Origin: Thalassobius sp047123305
GTDB taxonomy: Bacteria > Pseudomonadota > Alphaproteobacteria > Rhodobacterales > Rhodobacteraceae
NCBI RefSeq assembly: GCF_047123305.1
Contig: NZ_CP138918.1
Coordinates: 1,178,001 to 1,242,000, forward strand
Reading direction: 5' to 3'
Length of the DNA: 64,000 bases
How positions within the stretch are numbered: the stretch's first letter is position 1; each line of letters starts with the position of its first letter. The translations under genes were made by a program, and so were the position numbers. Below, in pieces: positions 16,441 to 23,768 of this stretch. The notes below the pieces were generated by a model. That model was not told where the DNA came from. It saw nothing but the letters and a program-made list of their open reading frames with translations, and did no database searches.

Positions 16441-17055
16441 TCAGACCAGCCCGTAATCCCGCGCCAGCAGGGCGGCCTGGGTCCGGTTCTGCACGTTGAG
16501 CTTCTTATTGATCAGCGTGACGAACTGTTTCACCGTTGTCTCGCGGATCCCCAGCTCATAGGCGATCAGCTTGTTGGTTTTGCCGGTGGCAATTTCGCGC
16601 AAGATCTCCCGTTCGCGCCGCGACAGCGTGTCGAAATAGGGGTTCTCTTCCTCTTCGGGGTCCGTGCCGGTGAATTCCTCCGGCATGTGTTTGCCCCCCA
16701 TCGCGAGGTATTTCAGCGTCTGCACGAAGTAGTTGGCCGAAACCGACTTGGCGATCACGCCAACAGCCCCCAGTCGGAAGGCTTCGCGCGCTTCGGTTTT
16801 GGGGATCTGGCCGGACATGACGGCCACATGTTGCACGTTTTCGGCGGCCATGACCTGTTTCAGACCGCTGAGACCATTCATGCCGGGCATTTGATAGTCC
16901 AGCACGACGAGGTCGTAGAATTTTCCAGTTGCCAAGAGTTGCAACGCTGCCGGGAGGGTGCCAACCTTATCTACGGTGACTGTCTCGTCCTGGGCGAGGT
17001 ATGTTGCAATCATCTCGATCAATAGCAGATGATCATCCGCGAGAAGAATACGCAT
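16441..17055 (-). CDS. Orphan NarL/FixJ-type response regulator
   Basis: A 204-residue regulator: an N-terminal receiver domain and a C-terminal LuxR-type helix-turn-helix. The acidic pair is in LLADDHLLL (about 4-12), the phosphoacceptor Asp is in VVLDYQMPGMNGL (about 50-62), and the switch Ser/Lys are in VAVMSGQ and VIAKS. The DNA-binding part reads LSRREREILREIATGKTNK and LGIRETTVKQFVTLINKKL. No histidine kinase is next to it. The ATG at 17055 fits the family start; an in-frame TTG 33 bases upstream is less likely. Target genes are unknown. Confidence 0.88.
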   Translation of the reverse strand: MRILLADDHLLLIEMIATYLAQDETVTVDKVGTLPAALQLLATGKFYDLVVLDYQMPGMNGLSGLKQVMAAENVQHVAVMSGQIPKTEAREAFRLGAVGVIAKSVSANYFVQTLKYLAMGGKHMPEEFTGTDPEEEENPYFDTLSRREREILREIATGKTNKLIAYELGIRETTVKQFVTLINKKLNVQNRTQAALLARDYGLV

Positions 17056-17172
17056 GGGCCGCTCGACCTGCCTTTCTCGGTTTAACAAGTTACTTATTAA
17101 TCTTCTTCTTCAGTATAGGCTGGCATGACGCTTGCATGAACCGCTCGGGGCCGTGGCAAAGGTCCAAGCGCG

Positions 17173-17220
17173 GTCGGATAAGGAGGGTCCAGACCCTCCT
17201 TTGGGAGGGGCGGATCCGAC
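17173..17220. repeat. Nested and competing inverted repeats
   Basis: AGGAGGGTC (17181-17189) pairs with GACCCTCCT (17192-17200), inside an outer pair GTCGGA (17173-17178) / TCCGAC (17215-17220). A second hairpin, CCCTCC (17194-17199) with GGAGGG (17204-17209), would compete for the same bases. It lies between the 3' end of the IclR-type gene and the start of the response regulator, both leftward. It may be a terminator for the former or a leader switch for the latter. Confidence 0.45.
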
Positions 17221-17307
17221 TTTGGGCGGGCTTTCAGGCGGGTTCTGCCGATTTTCAGACGTCGGATCGTTGACGTGATTCCTGCGACAACCGGGGCGTT
17301 GCCGCGG

Positions 17308-18088
17308 TCAATCCGGTGCTTTGCCGCCCAGAACCTCGGTCAATTCACGCGCCAATCTCTGCACGGTCACACCGGTTTGCTGCACCTTTTCCGGTGTCAT
17401 CCGCGATGCAAGGCCAGAGACGGAAATGGCGCAGGCGGGTTCCCCCGACGGGCCCCAAACGACGGCCGCCACGCAGCGCAGGCCCATCACAAACTCCTCA
17501 TCATCCAGCGCATAACCGCGCTGGCGGATGTTGCGGATCTCGCTGTGAACGGCGTCGGGGCTGGTCAACGACCGCTTGGTCATGGCCCGCAGCCCGTGAC
17601 GTTCAATGGCGCGGTCAATGGCGGTGTCTTCCCAGGTGGCCAGGATCGCCTTGCCCATGCCGGAACACATCACCGGCACGCGGCCACCGGGCGGGGAAAT
17701 GGCGCGCATGATCTCGCGGCTTTCGACCTGGCTCAGCGTCACCACCTCACCATCCTCGATCACGCCAAGGTTGGCGGTTTCCCGCGTGGTGTCGCGCAGC
17801 CGTTTCAGGAAGGGCAAACGCGGGGGCCACAAAGCTGCGCTGTTTGGTGTAGGCGGCCCCCACCGCAAAGGCACGTTGCCCCACATGCCAACGGCCGGAG
17901 GCGGCATCGGCATGCACAAACCCACTTTGTTCCAACGTTGTCAGCAACCGGTGCACGGTTGAGGCCGCCAGCCCCGCATCCCGCGCCAGATCGGTGAGTC
18001 GTGCGCCACAGGACGAGGCCGCGATCCGTTCCAGCAGGGCCATCGCCCGCTGCACTGATTGCACGCCACTGCTTTGCCGTTCGCTCAT
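17308..18088 (-). pseudogene. IclR family regulator with a one-base frameshift
   Basis: Two overlapping reverse frames make up one IclR protein of about 259 residues. The first, from ATG 18088, carries the winged helix-turn-helix (VQSVQRAMALLERIAAS, LARDAGLAASTVHRLLTTLEQ). The second carries the effector domain (TANLGVIEDGEVVTLSQVES, MCSGMGKAILATW, GYALDDEEFVMGLRCVAA). They join cleanly if one T is removed from the TTT at 17818-17816 on the reverse strand, giving RSFVAPALPFLKRLRDTT. As read, the effector domain is lost, so this is either a real inactivation or a sequencing error. It is divergent from malate synthase G and would be its regulator. The start fits the family; a longer frame upstream crosses the operator. 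Confidence 0.82.
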
Positions 18089-18120
18089 AAGCCTTTGGAT
18101 TCCTGCTGCCTTGGAGGATC

Positions 18121-18137
18121 TTTCCACAATGTGGAAA
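18121..18137. promoter_or_regulatory. Perfect palindrome, likely IclR-type operator
   Basis: TTTCCACA-A-TGTGGAAA is a perfect 8-bp inverted repeat around one base. It lies 33 bases before the IclR-type start and 74 bases before glcB, in the style of IclR-family operators (TGGAAA/TTTCCA arms). It probably mediates autoregulation and control of glcB. Confidence 0.65.
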
Positions 18138-18161
18138 TTTTGTCCAATGTGCAAGACGCTG

Positions 18162-18189
18162 TGCGCGCCAAGGTATACAATGGTGCGCA
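18162..18189. promoter_or_regulatory. Imperfect palindrome over the glcB promoter region
   Basis: A 28-base near-palindrome centred on GTATAC (arms TGCGCgCCA and TGGtGCGCA, three mismatched pairs) includes a TATACA sequence at 18174-18179 that could be the glcB -10 box. It could be a second regulator site. No good -35 box was found at the right distance. Confidence 0.4.
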
Positions 18190-18210
18190 AAGAATACGAG
18201 GAGTAACAAG

Positions 18211-20358
18211 ATGAGCGCATATGTATCGCGTGCTGGGCTGGACGTGGCTCAGGAACTTGCAGAGTTGATGGAAACCGAAGTGCTGCCCGGGCTGGGTCTG
18301 GACGCGGATGCTGTTTGGCAGGGCTATGCCGACCTGCTGGCGGATCTGGCGCCGGAAAACCGCCGCTTGCTGGCTGTGCGTGGCGAGATGCAGGGGCAGA
18401 TCGACACTTGGCTGAAGGCCCGCAAAGGCCAGCCGTGGGATGCGGTGGCCTATGAAACCTTCCTGCGTGGCATCGGCTATCTGGTGGAAGAGGGCGGTGA
18501 CTTCGAAGTCAACACCCAGAACGTGGATCCCGAGATTGCGACAATTGCCGGTCCGCAGCTTGTGGTGCCCGTGATGAACGCCCGTTTTGCCCTGAACGCT
18601 GCCAATGCCCGCTGGGGCTCGCTCTACGATGCGCTTTACGGCACCGACGCGCTGCCGGGCGCACCTGAGGGCAAGGGCTATGATCCCAAACGCGGCGCGC
18701 AGGCAGTGGCCTGGTCGGCAGACTTCCTCGACAAGGCAGTGCCGTTGGCATCGCGCAGCCACGCGGATGTGACCGCTTACCGTCGTGACGGTGCTGCGCT
18801 GGTGGCCGAGGTTGCAGGCGAAACCGTTGGCTTTGCGGATCCGTCGGGCTTTGTCGGGTACACCGAAGAGGGTGAAACAGCCTCCTATATGCTGGTGCAT
18901 AACGGGATGCATATCGAACTGCTGATCGACCCGTCCCATGTGGTCGGCGCGGCCCATCCCGCCGGTCTGCGTGACGTTGTGCTGGAAAGCGCTCTGACCG
19001 CCATTCAGGACTGCGAAGATTCGGTTGCGGCGGTGGACGCTGAAGACAAAGTGGCCGTTTACAAAAACTGGCTGGGCCTGATGAAAGGCGATCTGGCGGA
19101 AACCTTTAGCAAAGGCGGCAAGGAAATGACCCGCCGTCTGAACGGCGACAAGGTGCTGACCGGCCCCGAGGGTGGCGAAGTCACCTTGGCGGGTCGTGCC
19201 CTGCTGCTGGTGCGTAACGTGGGTCACCTGATGACCACCGACGCGGTAAAGCTGAATGGCGAAGAAACCCCCGAAGGTATGCTGGACGCGCTGGTCACCG
19301 TGGCCTGCGCCATGCACGACCTGAACAAATCCAGCGGCGCCCGCAACTCGCGCGCAGGCTCGGTCTATGTGGTGAAACCCAAGATGCACGGCCCTGAAGA
19401 GGTTGCCTTTGCCAACACCACCTACGCCCGTGTGGAACAGATCCTGGGACTGGCGGAAAACACCGTAAAACTGGGTGTGATGGACGAAGAGCGCCGCACC
19501 TCGGCCAACCTGCGTGAATGTATCCGCGCAGTGAAGGACCGACTGGTCTTTATCAACACCGGCTTCCTCGATCGCACCGGGGATGAAATCCACACCTCGA
19601 TGCAGGCAGGCGCCTTCATCCCGAAGGATGAGATGAAAACCGCGGTTTGGCTGTCGACCTATGAAAACGGCAACGTGGATGCGGGCCTGTCGTCGGGCAT
19701 GCAGGGCAAGGGCCAGATCGGCAAAGGCATGTGGGCCAAGCCCGACATGATGTCCGAGATGCTGGAGGCCAAAATCGGCCACCCGAAATCCGGCGCCAAC
19801 ACCGCTTGGGTGCCTTCACCCACCGCAGCAACCCTGCACGCAACCCATTACCATCAGGTCGATGTCTTTGCCGAACAGGAGGCGCTGAAATCGCGCGAAG
19901 CCGCCAGCTTGACGGATCTGCTGACGCCACCGCTGCTGTCCGGCCGCAACCTGACCCAGGACGAGGTGCGCCGCGATCTGGACAACAACTGCCAAGGCAT
20001 CCTGGGCTATGTTGTGCGCTGGATCGATCAGGGTGTGGGCTGTTCCAAAGTGCCCGACATCAACGATGTGGGACTGATGGAAGACCGCGCCACCCTGCGG
20101 ATTTCCTCGCAGTATCTGGCCAACTGGCTGGTGCATGGTCTGGTGACCGAGGATCAGGTGATGGACAGCCTGAAACGGATGGCGCTGGAAGTGGATCGTC
20201 AGAACGCCGGGGATGCGGCCTATCAGCCGATGGCGCCTGGCTTTGACGGGGTGGCCTTTGCCGCTGCCTGTGACCTGATCTTTAAAGGGGTCGAGCAGCC
20301 CTCGGGCTATACCGAGCCGGTGCTGCATGCCCGCCGTCGTGAAGCCAAAGCGCTGTAA
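18211..20358 (+). CDS. glcB: Malate synthase G
   Basis: A 715-residue protein, the normal length of the monomeric G form, which condenses glyoxylate with acetyl-CoA to give malate. Recognisable parts are VEEGGDFEVNTQNVDPEIA (about 92-110), TAIQDCEDSVAAVDAEDK (about 265-282, acidic active-site region), FINTGFLDRTGDEIHTSM (about 449-466) and GANTAWVPSPTAATLHATHY (about 529-548). The start has GAGGAG 8 bases upstream. It is divergent from an IclR-type regulator and followed by a GlcG-like gene, a glycolate/glyoxylate use setting. Isocitrate lyase is not in this window. Confidence 0.96.
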   Translation: MSAYVSRAGLDVAQELAELMETEVLPGLGLDADAVWQGYADLLADLAPENRRLLAVRGEMQGQIDTWLKARKGQPWDAVAYETFLRGIGYLVEEGGDFEVNTQNVDPEIATIAGPQLVVPVMNARFALNAANARWGSLYDALYGTDALPGAPEGKGYDPKRGAQAVAWSADFLDKAVPLASRSHADVTAYRRDGAALVAEVAGETVGFADPSGFVGYTEEGETASYMLVHNGMHIELLIDPSHVVGAAHPAGLRDVVLESALTAIQDCEDSVAAVDAEDKVAVYKNWLGLMKGDLAETFSKGGKEMTRRLNGDKVLTGPEGGEVTLAGRALLLVRNVGHLMTTDAVKLNGEETPEGMLDALVTVACAMHDLNKSSGARNSRAGSVYVVKPKMHGPEEVAFANTTYARVEQILGLAENTVKLGVMDEERRTSANLRECIRAVKDRLVFINTGFLDRTGDEIHTSMQAGAFIPKDEMKTAVWLSTYENGNVDAGLSSGMQGKGQIGKGMWAKPDMMSEMLEAKIGHPKSGANTAWVPSPTAATLHATHYHQVDVFAEQEALKSREAASLTDLLTPPLLSGRNLTQDEVRRDLDNNCQGILGYVVRWIDQGVGCSKVPDINDVGLMEDRATLRISSQYLANWLVHGLVTEDQVMDSLKRMALEVDRQNAGDAAYQPMAPGFDGVAFAAACDLIFKGVEQPSGYTEPVLHARRREAKAL

Positions 20359-20386
20359 GCAGCGCTGCGGAAAGGGAGGAGGATCC

Positions 20387-20809
20387 ATGCTCACTATTCA
20401 ACGTCTCGACAGCGCGGAGGCCCGCGTGATGATCGCGGGCGCCCGTGCCAAAGCCGAGGAGATCGGGGTGCCCATGTGCATCGCGATCACCGATGAAGGC
20501 GGCAATCTGGTGGCCTTTGAACGGATGGACGGGGGGAAAGTGACCTCCTCGACCATTGCGATAGACAAGGCCTTCACCGCAGCGGGGGCCAAGAAGGCAA
20601 CCCATGAGTATGGCGAGGTCAGCCAGCCCGGCAAACCCGCCTATGGGATCGCGTCTGCCATTGGTGGCCGCCTGATGGTGGTTGGCGGTGGCCTGCCAGT
20701 GGAGGTTAATGGTGCGGTGGTGGGGGGCATTGGCGTGTCTTCGGGCACCCCGGCGCAGGATCGTGAAGTGGCTGAGGCCGGCATCGCAGCCTTTGTCGCT
20801 GCGGGTTGA
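20387..20809 (+). CDS. GlcG/HbpS family protein
   Basis: A 140-residue protein of the DUF336 family (GlcG, HbpS). MIAGARAKAEEIGVPMCIAI, TDEGGNLVAFERMDG and GGRLMVVGGGLPV are characteristic. GlcG is encoded in glycolate operons but its biochemical role is not settled; HbpS binds haem. The ATG at 20387 has GGAGGA upstream; an in-frame longer frame overlaps glcB. It sits 28 bases after glcB and is closed by a terminator, so the two form one operon. Confidence 0.85.
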   Translation: MLTIQRLDSAEARVMIAGARAKAEEIGVPMCIAITDEGGNLVAFERMDGGKVTSSTIAIDKAFTAAGAKKATHEYGEVSQPGKPAYGIASAIGGRLMVVGGGLPVEVNGAVVGGIGVSSGTPAQDREVAEAGIAAFVAAG

Positions 20810-20835
20810 TTTTCCACATATCGCAGACACAGAAG

Positions 20836-20859
20836 CGGCGCCTCATGGGGCGCCGTTTT
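20836..20859 (+). terminator. Terminator of the glcB operon
   Basis: A perfect 7-bp stem (CGGCGCC at 20836-20842, GGCGCCG at 20849-20855), a 6-base loop, then TTTT. It lies 26 bases after the GlcG-like stop. Confidence 0.8.
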
Positions 20860-20942
20860 GCATTTGAACTGAGTATTTTAGGGCCTTGCCCTCTTGGCCT
20901 GAGGGCCAATTCACCCAGAGTTTCCGGGCAAGATGAAAGCCT

Positions 20943-21494
20943 TCACGGATCGAAGGGTTTTTCCGCCAGCGCTGCGGCGATGTCATCATCCAGCGGGGTT
21001 TCGCAGGAGTTCAGGATATAGCCCAGCGTCGAGTAGAAGCCGACGGTGGCGATGACATCAAACATGCCGTCCTTGCCCACCAGATCCACCAGTGCCTGCT
21101 GGGTGTGCGGCGACAGGCGTTTTTCGTAGAACAGCTCATCCACGGCGCGGGCGACGGTTGCATCATCCCTGCGCATGCCCTCCAGCGGGCCGCGCACCTT
21201 GTTGATGCGGGAATCGCTCATGCCACAGGCACGGGCGCGGTGCACATGCTGCGCCCACTCGTAGGACGAGCCCAGCCGGTGGCCAGTGCGCAGAATTGCC
21301 ACTTCGGACAGTTCATTGCCCAAAGCGTTGTCCAGTACCACATGCTGCCGCAGCGGCGCCCAGGCATTCAACAGTGCCGGATTATGCGCCATGGTCCGGT
21401 AGACGTTCAGCTTGGTTGCAAAACTGTCCTCCAGCGCTGCGGCGCTTTCGGGCCATTGGTTATCCTGCAACGGGGGGAAGCGGCGCTCTGTCAT
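20943..21494 (-). CDS. Carboxymuconolactone decarboxylase family protein
   Basis: A 183-residue all-helical protein of the AhpD/CMD superfamily. The characteristic segment NELSEVAILRTGHRLGSSYE followed by WAQHVHRARACGM is at about residues 65-97. The peroxidatic CXXC pair of AhpD is absent, so it is closer to the gamma-carboxymuconolactone decarboxylase side. Start MTERRFPPL at 21494 is taken; a frame extending further upstream lacks family similarity. No aromatic-degradation genes are adjacent, so its substrate is unknown. Confidence 0.8.
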   Translation of the reverse strand: MTERRFPPLQDNQWPESAAALEDSFATKLNVYRTMAHNPALLNAWAPLRQHVVLDNALGNELSEVAILRTGHRLGSSYEWAQHVHRARACGMSDSRINKVRGPLEGMRRDDATVARAVDELFYEKRLSPHTQQALVDLVGKDGMFDVIATVGFYSTLGYILNSCETPLDDDIAAALAEKPFDP

Positions 21495-21818
21495 CGGGTC
21501 TGCCTGTGCTATGCGGTTCTTTGTTCTGGGAATGCGCCTTGGGCCTTGGGCTGTCAACCAGTCAGTTCGTGGTTTGCAGCGTGCCGCCGAATCCGGCAGC
21601 CTTGCCCCAATTTTGGACAAGGAAGCCAAATAGGGGAAATCGTCCCCCAGATTGCTCTGCTCGCGGTTGCGCCTGGGCGGGAAAGGGCCTCCTTCTCGCT
21701 AAAGTTGCTGGGATTTCTTTACAGTCTTGTTGCAAAGACGGTAGAAGTTGCCGGGTACACCCCAGTGCCATTTGCACAATCGGGGACAGGTATTTTGTTC
21801 CTTCCTGGAGACAGATTT

Positions 21819-22241
21819 ATGTTGAAGACTATTGCGAAAGCCGGCCTCTGTGCTGGTGTGATTTTTCTTTCGCCCTTGGGGGCGGCGGCCCAAACGGCAC
21901 CCGATATTGATTTCAGCGGTCTTTTGGCCAACTGCCAGTCTGACCCTCTTGGGTGCAGTGCAGCACTGAAAGTGGCTCTGGCCGAGATCAAGCTGGCACA
22001 GGCGACATTGCCACCCAGCGTTGTGGATGGGCTGCTGGGCAGCCTGGCCACGGTGGCCGTCGCGGCGGCGCAGACGGAACCCACCCTTGGGGCTGCTTTG
22101 GGCGATGTGATTGCGGATATTTCCGAAACCGTGTCCGAGGAAAGCGGCGTTGGCGAACAGCTGGCGGAGATCGCCGAGCAGGTGAGCTCGGGGGGTGCGG
22201 ATGAGGTGGATCTGACCGAAATCGGTGGCAGCCCGGCTTAA
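21819..22241 (+). CDS. Small exported protein of unknown function
   Basis: A 140-residue protein with a clear signal peptide (MLKTIAKAGLCAGVIFLSP, cleavage near AAAQ-TA at about 25). The mature part is acidic and Ala/Leu/Glu-rich, with two cysteines (LLANCQSDPLGCSAALK) that could form a disulfide. The helical stretch IADISETVSEESGVGEQLAEIAEQ follows. GGAGA lies 7 bases before the ATG. A much longer in-frame extension (to 21105) runs antisense through the decarboxylase gene and is not believed. No family was recognised. Confidence 0.7.
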   Translation: MLKTIAKAGLCAGVIFLSPLGAAAQTAPDIDFSGLLANCQSDPLGCSAALKVALAEIKLAQATLPPSVVDGLLGSLATVAVAAAQTEPTLGAALGDVIADISETVSEESGVGEQLAEIAEQVSSGGADEVDLTEIGGSPA

Positions 22242-22293
22242 ATCTGGTGCCGATCTCTGGATTTGGGTCCTTGGGCCTCAATGCAGGGATGGA

Positions 22294-22803
22294 TCAGGTG
22301 CAGCGTTGCACCCCCATGGCGATCAGCTGACTGCCCTTCAAAGTGATGAGCTTGCGCGAGTAGCGGGCAGATCCCATGAACCAGCTTTGCAGTTCGGCCG
22401 GATAGTGTGACGCCATTGTGCGCGACCATTCGTCGAACTGCTTGGGCAGCATGTTGAGGCCCCGGGTGGCCAGTTGTGGCCCATGGAAGCCGAATCGCGC
22501 ATTGGGGCTGACGCAGGTGTTGGCCAGACCCAGATAGAGGGTGCATGCCGAATTGCAGAAGCCTCTGCGGATTTCGACACGCTGGCCGTTGGCACGGATG
22601 CTGCGGATCTGTTTCAGCCGGGCGGGCAGGCTGCCGCCGCCGTCATTGCTGATCCGAATGACCGACTGGGCCAGTGCCTGCGTCGGCAGGGCAGCAGACC
22701 CAAGGGTGCTGAGGGTGAAGAGCAGGGCAGCAGGCAATAGGACACTCGCCCGGCGAAACGCAACACGTCGCCGTTCGAGACCGCCGAGAAGGTCTCGTTT
22801 CAT
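22294..22803 (-). CDS. Exported ClpP-like (COG3904-type) protein
   Basis: A 169-residue protein with an N-terminal signal or anchor segment (VLLPAALLFTLSTLGSAAL) and the motif GFCNSACTLYLGLANTCVSP followed by NARFGFHGP. The Cys-Asn-Ser-Ala-Cys core and the following FGFHGP occur in small periplasmic ClpP/SDH-like proteins, where the Ser or its surroundings may be the active site. The ATG at 22803 is used; an in-frame GTG at 22815 is possible. It converges with the preceding exported protein, 52 bases apart. Proteolytic activity is not proven for this family. Confidence 0.65.
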   Translation of the reverse strand: MKRDLLGGLERRRVAFRRASVLLPAALLFTLSTLGSAALPTQALAQSVIRISNDGGGSLPARLKQIRSIRANGQRVEIRRGFCNSACTLYLGLANTCVSPNARFGFHGPQLATRGLNMLPKQFDEWSRTMASHYPAELQSWFMGSARYSRKLITLKGSQLIAMGVQRCT

Positions 22804-23057
22804 CGTTACACTCACTGGCTAGAAACCGGCAGGGCCGGAAAAATGCGGTGAAATCAGGATAGGAAGGGGTCGGAGTTCTTCAACGACGCATCCGTCTGCC
22901 TTTGGCAGACTTTGGGCGGTAGCACCGGTCGAATGGGGGCGACGGGCCAACGCTTGTGTTTGGGATGGCAGGAGAATGAGGCGGAATCAGGGGGCAAATT
23001 GCGCAACAGGCGAGACAAAAGGTTAAAAAGCCATACGTTCGGTGAGGCTGGCGGGCG

Positions 23058-23768
23058 GTGCCAATGCGTGGGGTGAGTGTGGCGCGCGCCGCGTTGCTGG
23101 CGGGATGTCTGGCGCTGTTTGTGGCGGCAGCGGCGCGGATCCCGGCTGAGCTGGATCTGATGGCACAGACCGGACGCGATCCGGCGCTTGTGTATCTGCG
23201 GGTGGATGCAGCCCCCTTGGTTTTTGCCCCTGCACCCTCCGTGCGGGCGCAGCGGGCGCAGATGGCGGATTGCGATGATCTGATGGTCTCGGTCTTTGCC
23301 CAGCTGCGGCGCGGTGCCCCGGCCGAAAAGGTGGCGGCGGCCTGTCTGGCGCGGGCGGAAGCGATCCTGCAAACCTCGCCCAGCTCAAGCGCGGCGCATC
23401 TGGTGCGAGCGGGGGCGTTTCGCACCCTGGGACAGCCGCAGGATATGGTGGACAGCCTGCTGTTGTCGCATCGTCTTGCCCGACATGAGGGCTGGCTGGC
23501 CGCGCGTCGGTTGCGACTGGCCTTTGCGGCAGGGGAGGTGAGCGCGCTGACCGCGTTGCGGCAAGCGCTGGGCGCCGATGTGGCCGTGGTGCTGTCCAGC
23601 GAGGCCTACCTGCCACAACTGGTGCAGATGTACCGGCGCAATGTAGATCAGCGGCAGTGGATCACAGACATCGTCGGAGCCGCTGACCAAGCCGATCAAC
23701 GCAGGTTTCTGAAAGGGCTGCGCAAAGCGGCGGCAGAGGCGAATAACAATGCGGAGGCCGGGTCATGA
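23058..23768 (+). CDS. Membrane-anchored protein of unknown function in EPS block
   Basis: A 236-residue protein with one N-terminal hydrophobic segment (AALLAGCLALFVAAAARIP, about 11-29) and a mostly helical remainder with TPR-like Ala/Leu patterning (residues about 70-160). Two starts are close: GTG at 23058 and ATG at 23064. Its stop overlaps the start of the O-antigen ligase-like gene (ATGA), so it heads a tightly coupled run of four genes to 28253. The position suggests a part in polysaccharide assembly or export; no known domain is recognised. Confidence 0.65.
   Translation: MPMRGVSVARAALLAGCLALFVAAAARIPAELDLMAQTGRDPALVYLRVDAAPLVFAPAPSVRAQRAQMADCDDLMVSVFAQLRRGAPAEKVAAACLARAEAILQTSPSSSAAHLVRAGAFRTLGQPQDMVDSLLLSHRLARHEGWLAARRLRLAFAAGEVSALTALRQALGADVAVVLSSEAYLPQLVQMYRRNVDQRQWITDIVGAADQADQRRFLKGLRKAAAEANNNAEAGS

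Noticed and set aside
21105..21818. Long N-terminal extension of the small exported protein
   Set aside because: It runs antisense through the decarboxylase gene; the signal peptide and ribosome binding site mark the start at 21819.
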